Source: Zygnema cylindricum
Taxonomy: Eukaryota; Streptophyta; Zygnematophyceae; Zygnematales; Zygnemataceae
Assembly (NCBI GenBank): GCA_037447655.1
Contig: JBBHKE010002726.1
Coordinates: 167,938-231,937, forward strand
Reading direction: 5' to 3'
Length of the DNA stretch: 64,000 nt
Every line of letters starts with the position of its first letter. Positions within the stretch are counted from its first letter, which is position 1. Below the pieces are notes generated by a model that saw only the letters and a program-made list of their open reading frames with translations, was not told the origin of the DNA and made no database searches. Positions 35,346 through 47,426 of the stretch are shown here, one piece after another. Made by a program: the position numbers and the translations under genes.

Positions 35346-36474
35346 CTCTAGGGTACCAATCTTTAATGGAACTGGCTTCATATACTGGGAAAGTATGATG
35401 ATAGGAGCTCTATGCGAAAAAAGGTTTTGGGGGATAGTGAGTGGACGATTGGGGCGTCCATCAAGTCTTGGAATTCCTCCAGGGTTTAAAGGAAGCAGAT
35501 TCACCAGGAAAGAGGATTCACCTGCAACGGAGGAAACAAAGGAAGGAGAGGTGGTGGACAAAGGAAAGGAGAAGGAGGCGACCACACCAATAACAATTGG
35601 TTTAGCATTCATGTCACCTATTCCGAGGAACGAAGAGAATGATACTAAAACCTGGGACTTCAACTATATGGCGGCAAAGCATTTTATCCTACGCCATCTC
35701 ACTGAAGGACTTGCATGTCCTCATTTGCAGGTAGAGAGGGCATCCGATCTTTGGATGGTTCTCATAGAGATGTACCGAAGTGGTACGATTTAGCAACAAC
35801 AGTTGGCTGATCAGATAGTTAAGGAGTATTTATACAAAGGGGGAAATATGTTGGATTTTTGCAATGAGCTTGCTACATTTTCATGGAGCTAGAGAGTGCG
35901 GGAAAAGTTTTTAGTGAAAAAGAAAAGGTTAACTGTTTACTGATGAAGTTACCTGATGAGTTCGAGAACATAGTCAACCGTGTGCAGGACTTGCCGGACT
36001 CAAGGTGGATATGGAACTCAGTGGTAGGGATGATTCTCGTTCGAGAGAATACGATTGAGATCCGAAGGGGAGGAAAGAGTGGCCAAGCCTTGGCAACAGC
36101 GACCGATTGGAGGAACAAGGATTCCCGGAAACTAGTCGGAAACTATGGGGGTAGGGAGCAGAAAAAACAGGTTGACGAGTTCGAACCAAGGGCTCCCAAA
36201 GGTTTATGTCATTTTTGTAAGAAACCGGGGCACTATATGGCAGAGTGCACTAAGCTAACTGAGCTTCGGTTAAAGGAGGGGCAGACCGCTGGTACCCCGA
36301 GAGGAAAGAAAAAGGCCCTTGTCACACAGGTACTTGAGGCGGAATCCGAGGACGAGGACGATGAGCTCCTTTTGGATGAGGAGTTGGAGGCGAGAACTGA
36401 GGTTGAAATTCCACGAAGGCAGAAATGTGCTTACGGTGGATTGAAAGGTGAAACAGGCTGGATTATAGATCAGG
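35335..36474 (+). pseudogene. copia copy 2 gag with zinc knuckle, broken
   Basis: Starts MGPPSRVPIFNGTGF; an upstream in-frame ATG at 35311 lies in the LTR. A TAG stops the frame at 35791-35793, and a further shift lies near 35885. The frame from 35883 then has LLMKLPDEFENIVNRVQ and the C-x2-C-x4-H-x4-C knuckle CHFCKKPGHYMAEC, followed by an acidic linker. The middle region matches UBN2-type gag of plant copia elements. Confidence 0.9.
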
Positions 36475-39400
36475 TGCCTCAATGCACATGTGTAAGGATA
36501 GGCACTTGGTCACTAAGATAAGAAAGATTTGCACCGTAGAGATAGAGTACGGGGATGGGAGGATAGTCACCACTACTCTTGTAGGATCGGTAGATCTGAA
36601 ATTGTTAGTAGAAGGAAAGACATCCATATTAACATTCTCTGATGTATTGTTTATTCCGGAGCTGAACAAAAACCTTATCTCTACATTTGTATTAGATGAT
36701 AAGGGTTTTTTCACTAGCACTAGGGAAGGAGTCTTTACTGCTAGTTTTGAGGAGGATGTCTATTTCATTGCTGAGAAAGGTAGCCATGGGATGTTTAGGC
36801 TGATCTTAAGTAATGAAACGAAGAAACTTTATTATGCTGGTGTTCATGATATTATGAGGTGGCATAAGAGGCTTGGGCATGTGAATCTAGATAAGTTAAG
36901 AGAGATGAAAAAGATGGGAGTAGTGGAAGGGATTCAGTTCAGTGAGAGTGATGATATAAGTGATTGTAGTGGGTGTGCTCAAGGTATAGCACACAGATTA
37001 CTCTTTCCTAAAACAGCCACCTACAAGGGAGAAAAACTTCTAGATCTAGTACACACGGATATTTGGGAACCGGCTAGAGTGCCCTCACCGGGGGGGAACA
37101 AATTTATGATGACTATAACTGATGATTGGTCTCGGTATTCCCGGGTGTATTTTTTGAAAAACAAGTCAGAAGCTGAGGATTATTTTAGACAATATAAAGC
37201 ATGGAGCGAAAAACTCCATGAAACTCCAATCAAGAGAGTAAGGAGTGACAATGGTGGAGAGTATACTTCTAACCAGTTTTGAGGATTTTTTGAGGGAAGA
37301 TGGGGTTCAACACCAAAAGATAGTTCCAAAAAATCCGGAACAGAATGGGGTAGCTGAAAGGTTAAATAGAACACTAAGTGATAGTGATAGAAGTATGTTG
37401 TCGGATAAGAAGATAGGAAAAAGGTTTTGGGTAGAAGCAATGAACTGTGCTAATTACCTCAAAAATAAAGTTCTTACTTCAGCTATAAAAGATCAAACAC
37501 CTTATGAGAGATGGACAGGCCGGAAACCAGACTTATCTCATTTAAAGGTTTTCGGCAGTCAAGTATTCAGTCTAGATACATATCGGTCTAATTGGAAGCT
37601 AGATCCTAAAGGAAAACCGGGATACTTATTAGGATATGATGAGGATGTTAAAGGATATAGAGTTTATGATCTAAAAAGAGAAGATATAATCTTAGTAAAA
37701 CATCTAGTAGTTATGGATGAAGGAAAGTATGTGGATCCCTTCAAATATACAAAGTCAGTAAAAATTAGATTTGAGTCAGAAAATTCTGATGACTTTGAGC
37801 TTCCTAACTATCCAGGTTTTAGAGACGATGACATTCTTACAGGTACAAATCAGATTGAAAAGGACTCGGCTGTGGAAACTCCAGTGAAAACTCTACGCGA
37901 AGCGGAAGACGTGGTGGAAATTGATTCGGAATCAAGGGATAGGGGAGAAACCGAGTTTGTTCGAAAGAATCCACGAGAACCATCTATTCCGGCCTCAGAT
38001 TTTGAAGGGGGAAGGAGAAGTAGTAAAAGACTGCAAGAAAAACAGGTTAATAACAAGGTAACAAAACTTTCTCATCAAGATGAACCTCAAACTTATGGAG
38101 AGGCGATGACTTGTCCAGAAAGAAATCGGTGGAAGACAGCCATCAATGAAGAGATGGCCTCAATTATGGCAGCCGATACTTGGGAGCTGGTGGATTGTCC
38201 ACCCAACCGAAAACCAATCGGTTGTAAGTGGGTTTTCAAATTAAAACTGAACCCAGATAACACAATCGAGCGCTACAAGGCCCGACTAGTGGCAAAGGGA
38301 TTTACACAAAAGAAGGGAATTGACTACGAGGAAACCTTTGCCCCGGTGGTCAGATTTCCCTCTGTCCGCATACTTCTCAGCTTGGCAGCAGCGGACAACA
38401 TGGAAGTGCACCAGATGGACATCAAAACAGCCTTTTTGCATGGAGAATTGGAAGAGGAGATCTTCATGCGACAACCCGAAGGGTTTGTGGAAGAAGGAGA
38501 GGAGAGTAAGGTATGCCGGCTGATTAAATCTATTTATGGTTTGAAACAGGCGCCTCGACAGTGGAATAAGAAACTTGATAAGTTTCTTACCGGTCTGGGA
38601 TATATCCGGATCAGCTCAGATCACTCAATCTATGTTTTCGAAGATGAAGGAGGTTTTATATTTATTGCAATTTATGTTGATGATTTGCTTGTTTTAAGTA
38701 AATCAATGGAAAAAATTAATATACTGAAAACCGATCTTAAGGGGAGATTTGAAATGAAGGATATGGGGGAAGCAAATAATATTTTGGGAATTCAAGTAGA
38801 GAGAGACCGAAAAAGAAAAATTATAAGATTGACTCAAAAGGAAGCAATATGGAACATGCTTGAAAAATTTCAAATGGATAAAGCTAATAGTTGTACAACT
38901 CCAATGGAATTGAAGAAGGGAAGTGAGGGGAGTGAGGAAGAAGGAGTCATAGTCTTAGACGAGGAATTATCTCCTGAAGAACAGAAGTTCATACAGACGT
39001 TCATGCAGACTATTCCTTACAGGCAAGTAGTGGGAAGTCTAATCTATTTTATGAATTGTACCCGGCCGGATTTAGCTGCAGCTGTAGGAGTGCTGAGTAG
39101 AAGTCTAAATGCTCCCACTAGGAAGGATTGGGAGGCAGCTAAGAGAGTTCTTAGATACTTGATAGGAACTAGGGATCTATGGTTGCATTTGGGTGGGGAG
39201 AATACTGACATCACTACTTGGAGTGATGCTAGTTATGGTGATGCTCCGATGAGGAGATGCACTTCTGGATATGTATTATATGTGGGTGATGGGGCTTGCT
39301 GTTGGAGTAGCAAACAGCAAAAGGTTATTGCTCAGTCCACCATGGAGGCTGAGTATATGGCCTCTTGCTCTGATGTAAAAGAATTGATGTGGGTCAATTC

Positions 39401-39680
39401 TTTACTTGGTGAACTTGGTCATCTTAAGAGTGGTGTGCAGAAAATATTTTGTGATAATCAAGCAGCAATCGCTATTTTTGCCAATCCTAAACATCATTTT
39501 AAAGCTAAACACATGGACATTAGACTCAGCTTTGTTAGAGAGAAGGTAGAAAATAAAATAATCAGTTTAGAGTACCGACCAGATAGTGAGATGGTAGCAG
39601 ATATGATGACCAAACCTGTGCCTTTCCCTAAGCTAATTTTCTGCATGGAGAAGTGTGGTGTGAAATTAAAGATTGATTAG
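36475..39680 (+). pseudogene. copia copy 2 pol, nearly intact, two frameshifts
   Basis: A single-base loss near 36475 falls in the protease active-site codons, so the gag frame runs off after WIID. The next frame (36482-37282) holds the rest of protease, the integrase zinc finger (RLGHVNLDKL with CSGCAQ) and core (HTDIWEP, SDNGGEY). A one-base gain in a T run near 37280 shifts to the frame 37245-39680, which is open to the end. That frame carries NGVAERLNRT (catalytic Glu), reverse transcriptase with LYGLKQAPRQW-like and YVDDLLVL motifs, and RNase H (TTWSDASY, then EAEYMA). It stops 6 bases before the 3' LTR. Confidence 0.93.
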
Positions 39681-39686
39681 AAAACC

Positions 39687-40743
39687 TGTACGAAGCTGTA
39701 GAAATTAATGGTTTTTAAGTATTTTCTAGGTCTGAATAGAAATAAAGAAGCCAAGGCAGTCTACCTCTAACTTCTCTCTCCAACTCTCAAACTTGTCGCA
39801 GTCACTGAGAAATTGGAGAGGAAGCTAGAGCCATGGCTACCTAGGCTATCGTCAGGTTTACGCGATATTTATATTAGTTTAGGGATTAATTACTAAAAGA
39901 TATGAGCCGGCGACAGGATTTTATCCTGGTACCTGCCGGCCGTCAGAGAGTAGATAGCCGATAGCCTTAGCCGTTAAGTCTAGAAGTAGTGTTACGTAAT
40001 ATATAGTACGATAATAATTTAAACTTGTACACGTAGGATAAATCATTTAACTATAACTGTTAACGGGATACATAGATATGGTAGTGTAAAAGTACGAATT
40101 GCGGTACGGTTAAGAAATCAATACCACGCATTGATTTCGTAAGCGAAACAAATACCGCTCATGTATTTATTACGGCTACGATCAAATGCGAGTTTAATCG
40201 GACGGCCGGAATTAGCGCCGAGATCGCGGAAGGAGAATTCGACGGTTTGTGGGCATCGCCACATCGGATGACACGTGGCGATGTAACATTGGAGCGCGGC
40301 ATCTCCGAGGATTAAAGGAGCGAATCCGGATATTCCACGTGTAGACATTTAGGCCATGTCGTACAATGTCCGTACATAAAGTACACCGGCAGCTGTACTT
40401 TTGCGTATGGAACTGTAATCTGATTGGTTCCGTACATCAGTAGATAGAGTCTGTGAGAGAGATAGGACTTAGAAAAATTAGAAGATAGGACCCTCTCTCC
40501 CAGAGAGCTTCTGTACAAAAGGTGAACTTTGACCTTCTATAACTTACTGCTCAGGGGAGGAAATCCAGAGATTCTTTTTGCTATCGACTCAGGGGAGTCT
40601 TGCCTTCACAGGGGTGAAGGTGATCAGAGTTTTTGTCTGCCAGGGTGGCAGTTATTTTTGCTTAAACACAAAGGGGTCAGGATTATCCTAGAGGCTACTT
40701 GGAAGCTGTCCACTCTAAGACTTATGGAGGTCTCAGAGTTTCA
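39687..40743 (+). repeat. 3' LTR of copia copy 2
   Basis: Partner of 34273-35330. Its end (AGTTTCA) abuts the gypsy integrase sequence. Confidence 0.92.
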
Positions 40744-41000
40744 GGTTCCCACGTCTGCTGGTCGGAAGAGGTCCCAAAAGATCCAACGACCACCGATAAA
40801 ACATCCCCCGGATAGGAAGTGAATGAAGCTCAGTCCCGCCCTTTTTTTCAAAATCTGCCTTAACTCGATCGCATGAGGAGCAAGTCTGCACAATTCGGTT
40901 GACTTGGGTCCGCAACCCATGCCACCAATAAGAGCCCGTAACCAGGGAAGTGGTATGTTTTTACGCGAAGTGTCCGCATTGCCGATGGAGATTGTAAATC
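40744..41000 (-). pseudogene. gypsy integrase, zinc-finger and first core segment
   Basis: In element sense: His-x3-4-His, with a TAA shortly after, then QTCSSC completing the HHCC finger, then RWSLDLLGPLPTSRRGN with the first catalytic Asp. It breaks off at the copia insertion and continues at 34270. Confidence 0.88.
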
Positions 41001-41205
41001 AGAGTTTCTCGGTCAAAGGGGGGAGGAACCACTTTTCTAGTGCTGTTTGACCATTTCCGGAGGAGAAGGCCTCTGTCCCAATCGTACGTAGCCATCCGGG
41101 TCTGTACTCGAGATAATTCAATGCTAGTCAAGTGAGGAAGGGGCGACCCCTGCTGGTTAGATTGGAGAGCATCCGGGTCGTTCCAGAAATCCTTCTGTCA
41201 GGCCC

Positions 41206-42069
41206 CTATGGGCGCCTGCCCCTCCACGTCGGCCGAGAAGGTTGAGAGTCCCCCCCGTGATTAGGGAAGCCAGATGAAAGCGGAGGATGCTCGAATGATT
41301 CCCAAACTGATCTCATGGTCCTCATCATGCCGAACCTGGTAGAATCCATGGTGGAGGGATCAGGATTCCGGCTAAGTCTGTCGTTATTCCCATGGATTTC
41401 GCGTGCCCTATGAACAATGTCGAAATCATATTCATGCAGGATCAGAACCCATCTGGCGAGTTTGCCGGTTAACTTACTATTTTCTATGATCCATTTCAGG
41501 GGTTGGTGATCCGTAATCAAGGTGAAACGAACTCTGTACAAATAAGGTCGGAAATGCTAGATGGCCCAAACCGTTGCGAGTAACTCTCCGTGGAAACTGC
41601 TATAGTTCCCCTCTGCCCTGTTGTTGCTCCGGTTGGCGTAGGCCACCACATATTCAGCTCCGGCGTCATCGACTTGAGCCAAAATCGCTCCCAATCCAAA
41701 CCTGCTCCAATCAGTATATAGTAGGAAAGGTCTTTGGTGATCAGGCATCCGGAGCACGCGGTGGTGCTTCAGAGCACCCTTTAAGAACTTGAAGGAGATC
41801 TGTTCTTCTTCGGCCCACTGCCACTCTTGGTCCTTCCGCAATAGCTGGCTAAGGGGCTGGGCGTGACTGGTGAATTCGAGGATAAACCGCCGATAGTAAT
41901 TGGCCAGACCTAGAAAGGTGCGAAGGGCCGAGATGTTCTGTGGTGGGGGAAGAGCGTCAAGGGCTGCCACCTTGACCATGTGGGGACCCACAGTCACGGG
42001 AGTCACCTCATGTCCGAGGTAAATGATTTTTTGTACCCCAAAAATACCTTTGCCTGGGTGACATTTCAA
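41206..42069 (-). pseudogene. gypsy RNase H and RT connection
   Basis: KCHPGKGIFGVQKIIYLGHEV and RTFLGLANYYRRFI mark the end of RT. RNase H follows with YTDWSRFGLGAILAQ (Asp), GELLATVWA (Glu) and LITDHQPLKWI (Asp), then HGNNDRLSRNPD. One frame change near 41550. Confidence 0.9.
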
Positions 42070-42110
42070 GCTCGCGGCTTGGAGTGCCCGGAGAACGATT
42101 TGGACATGCT

Positions 42111-42785
42111 CTAGGTGTTCCTCAAACGTTTTGAGAATATAATAACATCATCAATATAGCACCGGGCACAATCAATTCCTCGGAGCGCTTCGTCCATTGC
42201 CCGTTGGAATTTGGTCGGTGCATTCTTGAGCCCGAATGGCATATAAATCCATTCATAAAGTCTTGAACCGGCCAAAAATGTGGTTCTCTCGCGGTGCTTC
42301 GGTTCCATGGCAATCTGGTGGAAACCATTCTTCATGTCCAGAGTGGAGTAGATAGTGGCGCCAACAAGGGAGTCAAATATCTCTTTTGGGGTCGGCATCG
42401 GATATCGATCAGAGATGGTGGTCGTGTTCAGCATGCGATAATCTCCACACATCCGGAAATCTACAGTCTTCCCAGACGAGTCCTTCTTGGGTGGGAGAAC
42501 TGTTAAGGAAGCGAACCCATGAACTCCTGTACTTTCGTGAACCAATCCAGCTTCCACCAAAGTCTAGACTTTAGCCGTGATGAATTCCTTTTCCTTGAAA
42601 CTGAGAGGATACCGCTTCTGCCAAACAGTAGTCATCTTATCGATCAAATCGAGTCGGAAAGGTGTCCCTTTGTAAATACCGACGTCTATTTTTGACCATA
42701 AGAACACGTGCTTGTTTTCGGCTAAAAGATCGGAGAGCCGCGCCTTTTGCTGAGGATCCAACTGCTCCCCTAGTGTCCAATCCAT
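42111..42785 (-). pseudogene. gypsy reverse transcriptase
   Basis: Contains STLDMKNGFHQI with the first catalytic Asp, PFGLKNAPTKFQR and the YIDD box. An in-frame stop at about 42561-42563 splits it. A one-base loss near 42128 takes it out of frame with the following block. Confidence 0.9.
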
Positions 42786-44198
42786 TTTCCTAGGCTCTAC
42801 AGCAGCCCAAGCCTGCGGTGGTCTACCCTAGAGGTTAATGTCGAATTCAATCCTACCTGGTGGATCTGCCTCTACCCTCCGCTAGATCGCTGCCGACAAC
42901 TTCCTCTAAGTTGTCGCCATCTCAGCCCCCACTGGGAAAACTTGCGGTGGTGTAATGTGAAATTTTCTTCTCCTTTCTCTCCCCCCCTCAAGCTGCAAAG
43001 TTGCCTGCATCGCTAGCAATTGAGGAGCTTGAAGGTAAAATAGCCCTGGATTCCGGGGATTTGAGACTAGAAAAGGAGAGTGTATGCTTGAGCACCCATG
43101 TTATCGAATTCAAGTCCATACTTTGCCCAATTAGGCTGCACCTTTGAAGGTCTGAAATACTTGGTGTTGCCGTTGTGCCTTTATGAAATCCCATTGCTTC
43201 TTCCCGTTCTGCAATCGTTGGTGTTGTCCACATCCCGCCTTACTGTCAAAATCATTCCTGCTGCTCCTTTCTCATAAGCGTGACTGTTAGGGTAAGAAAC
43301 CAAAGTCGGGAGTGCTCGTCGTGGTAATCCCGGTTTGTTGCACCGAAAGAAAGGAGAGCGGTCTGGTCGCGTCATACGGGTGGCTATTTTGCCTTCCCCA
43401 AGTATTTGTTGCACTGAATTCTGTGGGTCCGGAATTTGTGTGTCCAACAGTCGTCGGAGTACTGGTAGCGCGATCATATTGGTCCCATATGCCCTTACTC
43501 TGTGTCCACGGGATCCTATCTGGGCGGTGTCGAAAACCAAGGGAGCTCCTAAAATTCGGGTTACGTGATTCCAGCTCTCTGCAACCTGTTTTTTTTTATC
43601 ATCCCCTGGATGGACATTTTCCAGAATGTACCCCATCGGTGTGTTCGGAGCTGTTGAAGCCACGTGAGTAATTTGATCATCCGGTAAAATGTTCTACTTC
43701 TGCGGTCCTGATGCCCTTTTCCTTGTCCTACTAGGGAGTATCCCTAAAAAGGCCAGCCTCCCAATACCAAATCCACTCTTCCCAAACTGGCTAGATGGGT
43801 CGCCATGATGTTTTTCTACATTTAGGGGAGGGCCCCGGTGAGCTTTGGAAAAGGCGGTCACCGGTAGCTGTTGAGGATATAGGTGATGAAGTTGATGGAG
43901 GCGGTGTTCCCTGAGAGCTCGCGCCTCGGGTGATATTTCCACGGCTGCGTATGACTCCACCAAGGATCTTGTTTTCAAAACCGCTTCCAAATCGGAACTA
44001 ATTCTCGAAAATAGTGATAAAATGCGCAGTCCAGAATTGGGGACTGCCAATGACACCACTTTTCGATTGAACTTCTTGTTACCGGACTTGGGTTTGGAAG
44101 CATTAGACAGTGGCGCAGAAACGACTTCTTTTAATAATAAGTCGGAAAATGCCTTATCCACTCTCCGCCGGAGTTTCGCTACCTGCAATAATCTATTT
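42786..44198 (-). pseudogene. Region between gypsy protease and RT, unknown content
   Basis: Frames at 43181-43663 and 43694-44188 are readable (the latter is basic, with a run of Leu-His before QQLPVTAFSKAH) but match no domain I know. About 1.4 kb here is longer than the usual protease-RT linker, so the element may carry an extra domain or captured sequence. Confidence 0.5.
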
Positions 44199-44728
44199 TT
44201 ATATTCTTTTTCCCACCGCTTGGAAATTGGGAATTGCTAGATTTCTTTGGCGATATCGGTAGAAATGCCAAACAGTTCCGTCGGAGATGACGTAGTGTAC
44301 ACCGGGTAGCAACCAGACACTGGGACATTTTTCTTCCCTCGGTTCCATAAATCTAAAGGAACCACCACTTTGGTTCTTTCCGGATTTTTTGGGTCCTGGA
44401 CGGTACATTGTTTTTTCCACACGCTTAGACTCATATTGAGCCGGGTCCAAGTGGCCATTCCCAACAAAATTTCGAATTGAGTCCCTTCCACCACCAAGAA
44501 GGGAAGCTCAATTTTCACCCGTTGGCCTCCGTCATCAGAAAACTTGATTGCCATGGCCTTTATTATTCCATGGACTCGTTGACTGCCGCTGCTTACGGTG
44601 CTTAAGCAAATATTGCTTGGGCACATTTCGGGCCTGAGTTCCTCGGGCATTCTCTGCAAAGCAGAGGTGGTAATGAGGTTGGGGAGAGCTTCGCTGTCAA
44701 CCACAACGTCCTCGTATCCCCCATACAC
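44199..44728 (-). pseudogene. gypsy aspartic protease region
   Basis: VVVDSEALPNLITTSAL stands where retropepsins have Asp-Thr/Ser-Gly, so the Gly is Glu here. Later LPFLVVEGTQFEILLGMATW is the usual hydrophobic second half with an ILG-like motif. Likely inactive. Confidence 0.75.
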
Positions 44729-47426
44729 GTTGAGCTTAAAGTTCTCGTCCTTTTGTATTGAGCCACCGATAAGGCTTTAGTCCCTATCCACTATAGGTTT
44801 TTGACTTAGACAAAAAAATCATGCTGGGGTGGTCCTGTCTACCCCCCTCTTTCTGGAGGGATATCTCCCAATGCCCCAAAGTTGTGGGAGGACGCTAGAG
44901 TCTTCACGTGTGTGAGGGCATATGGCATGAGGTGCCGGACTAACATGACAGCCGGTTTGGAGGAAGGAGGTGTTTCTTTCGTTGAAGATGGGGATGAGTA
45001 CGGTTCTTGCATATTCTGATCTTGTCCTTCTTTCTCACTCTCGAAGTCGGAATCTGGGATTAGAGGGGTTGGGGAGTGTCATTCTCCGGGCGTTCAGCCA
45101 TATATATTTCAAACTAGTCCTGATTGTCCCTTTTCTCTCTTTCCATTGACTCTTTCTCTCGCTGCTGTTTCTCGTTCTGGTAATTTTTTAAATCGGGAGG
45201 TAATTTAGGTTTGGGAGGAAGAGATAGGGGTTGGTTGGGTTTAATTCCCAGGCCGATATTGCAGTTCAGCATTACTGCTTGGGGAGTAAAAGACAAAGGC
45301 CCTGTGGCTTTCCGGTTCTGGTCTCGCTGACCCATTTTCTGCCTGTCCTCTCTTTGCATCGAGGTGGAATTGCGGAGTTGGCGGCGGCTGTCTCCCACCC
45401 CAACATTCGAAGCTCCGGACAGAAAGGTTCGGGCATGGTGGGCATTTGGGGGTTCCAAATCCGAGCCTAATAGGTCGTCATCGTTGGCACCCGCTGTGCC
45501 TTGAAGCTGGAGCTCTGCGAGCTTATGTAACAGCTCCTATCTTTGCTTCTGGAGTCGTTGCGTTGTCGTGAGAGGAGCAGGTAGGGAAGAAGATCCCAAG
45601 CGGAGGGCAGCCAACTCTGCAGCCATGGCGGCCAGCTGCTGACTCTGCTGCTGTATGATGATCTCCTGCGTAAGCTTGGCCGGAGCACTCGAGGCTCGCT
45701 CAGGTCTCTCCGACGTGGACATAAGTTGGCGCCCCCAAGGGTAAAGAAGTTGGAGTGGGAGAGGGTTAACGGATGTTTCTCCTCCTCTAGTGAACAAAGC
45801 AAATTGCATCATTTCTTTGGGTACTCTATTTTTCCGGAAACATTGCCTTTCCTTGTGCCCTATAAATTCACAAGCTTCGCACTTGGCGCCCTTGGTGGTA
45901 TATTTACTCCGGATTTCGTTAGAGATTTGAGCGTCATCAAACTTTGGGAGTTTGATTTGCCGCAATTGGGATTAGGACATCTTAGAGGTTTTGCCCCGGG
46001 GAGTTGGACGGTAAGTCTCCTTGGTTACCGGTGTTTTCTCCCCCCGCCCTTCTCCCTTGAGCCGTTCTTGCTGCTTTCAGGTTCTCTCTGCACGTTTTTT
46101 TTCCCATTCTTTCAACTTTAGTGCTAGCTCCTGTTTCAGTTTTTAGGTGCAGTGCTTCCACCCATGGCCTGGTTGCTGACAATTCATGCAATTGTAAAGA
46201 AACACTCTCTCATCTGCTCTCATTGCTGGTTTTGACCCGGTGTCCGCTACTTGCTTCCCCTTAAGCTTCCGCAAAGCTTGAAGTTCCGCCTGTTCCGCCT
46301 CACTGAAGGAAGTCTCCCCGGCAAATCCTGCAAAATTTGCGCGGCCCTTGCGGGTCACGGCCTTCTCCCTTGCTTCACTGTGGACAAAGTGATCGTACAA
46401 TTTCATGGCCACCAGCGAAATGTCTTTGGCGGAGGAGTAAATGTCCTAGATCGCCTGTCCGGCAATCCAATTATCCAATGCCGTCTGCCCTGTGGGCCAG
46501 AATGAATTACGGACGGCTATGAAGTATTTGGTAGCCATCGATGGAAGATCAATTGTGGACAGCTTTGCCTTCTGACAAAGGCTGGAGAGTCGATTAAAGA
46601 GGGTCTGCGGAGTCTCATTCTTCAAACAGAGGAATTCCGTAAATTCCTTGATTGCAGACTCGTTCCTTTCGGTGTAGAGGAGTCTCCAGATGTTAAGCAG
46701 GGTCGTACAAGGGTTTGGATTGGCAACCATAAGCGTTGCTGCCTGGGCTGCCTGAATTGCTTGTAGCTGGTTAACATAGGCACCTCCCTGTGCCTGTAGT
46801 TTTATGTCCCGAGTATAGGTAGCCGTCACAGATATTGCAGCCGGCGCGGCCAAGTTAGCCTCCGCTTGTAACAGAGCAGCATTAAGGGAGGGATCCGAGA
46901 TTTTCATGGTAGGTGCCATCAAAAGAGGTTAACGCTCTTTGTAATCCGCCAACGCCCCTCCAGAAAGGTAGTTGACCATCATGGGGAAGAGGGTCGTTTT
47001 AAATTCATCCAGAGTGACTCCTCCCCTGTATTTATTGATCTCAGATTGGGTGAATGACTTCCACAACAATTCGAAATCGGAAAATGCGGTCCCCGAGCTA
47101 TCTCCCGTAAAGATCCGAATGTCCCCCATCTCTTTTTCTTCCTCAACAAGATTGGAGAAATGGGAAGATGAAGGCACAGTAAGACTGACAAATTGCACAG
47201 GCGAGATTACTCCGGCGTCCTCTTCCTCGGGTACGGAACCATCTCCTCCTTCGATAGGAGGTGCTGCCCTGGAAGGTGAGGATCCCCCTCCCAAAGATGA
47301 AGTATCTGTGCCTCGAAATATGGTGGGAGGAAGGATGTTCCCCACTATTCTTCTATATCCAGAAGAGTATTGTTCTTCCTTGATAACTTGCTCCACCAAT
47401 GGAATGTGGAGGTGAGGTATGTTCAA
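44729..47426 (-). pseudogene. gypsy gag with two zinc knuckles
   Basis: The capsid-like part is at 46446-47426 (FSDFELLWKSFTQSEI, then AIKEFTEFLCLKNETPQTLFNRL), split by a stop near 46927. Two C-x2-C-x4-H-x4-C knuckles follow: CMNCQQPGHGWKHC near 46150 and CEACEFIGHKERQC near 45850. The region 44729-45530 is a low-complexity linker, with a coiled, Lys/Glu-rich tail at 45114-45200. Confidence 0.82.

Larger units (their letters stand above)
34273..40743 (+). mobile_element. Ty1/copia LTR retrotransposon, copy 2, nested in gypsy integrase
   Basis: LTRs at 34273-35330 and 39687-40743 (1058 and 1057 bp) with TG...CA ends. The gypsy integrase reads GPLPTSRRGN on the right flank and MIQHFSKW on the left flank, so the insertion lies between the zinc finger and the first core strand. 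The flanking 5-mers (TGACC and GGTTC) do not match. With a few integrase codons missing, this suggests a small deletion at the target. The pol frame is far better preserved than in copy 1 (811 codons open at 37245-39680). Confidence 0.93.

Noticed and set aside
36270-36720. Antisense frames over copia and gypsy coding blocks
   Set aside because: Shadows of the element genes on the other strand.
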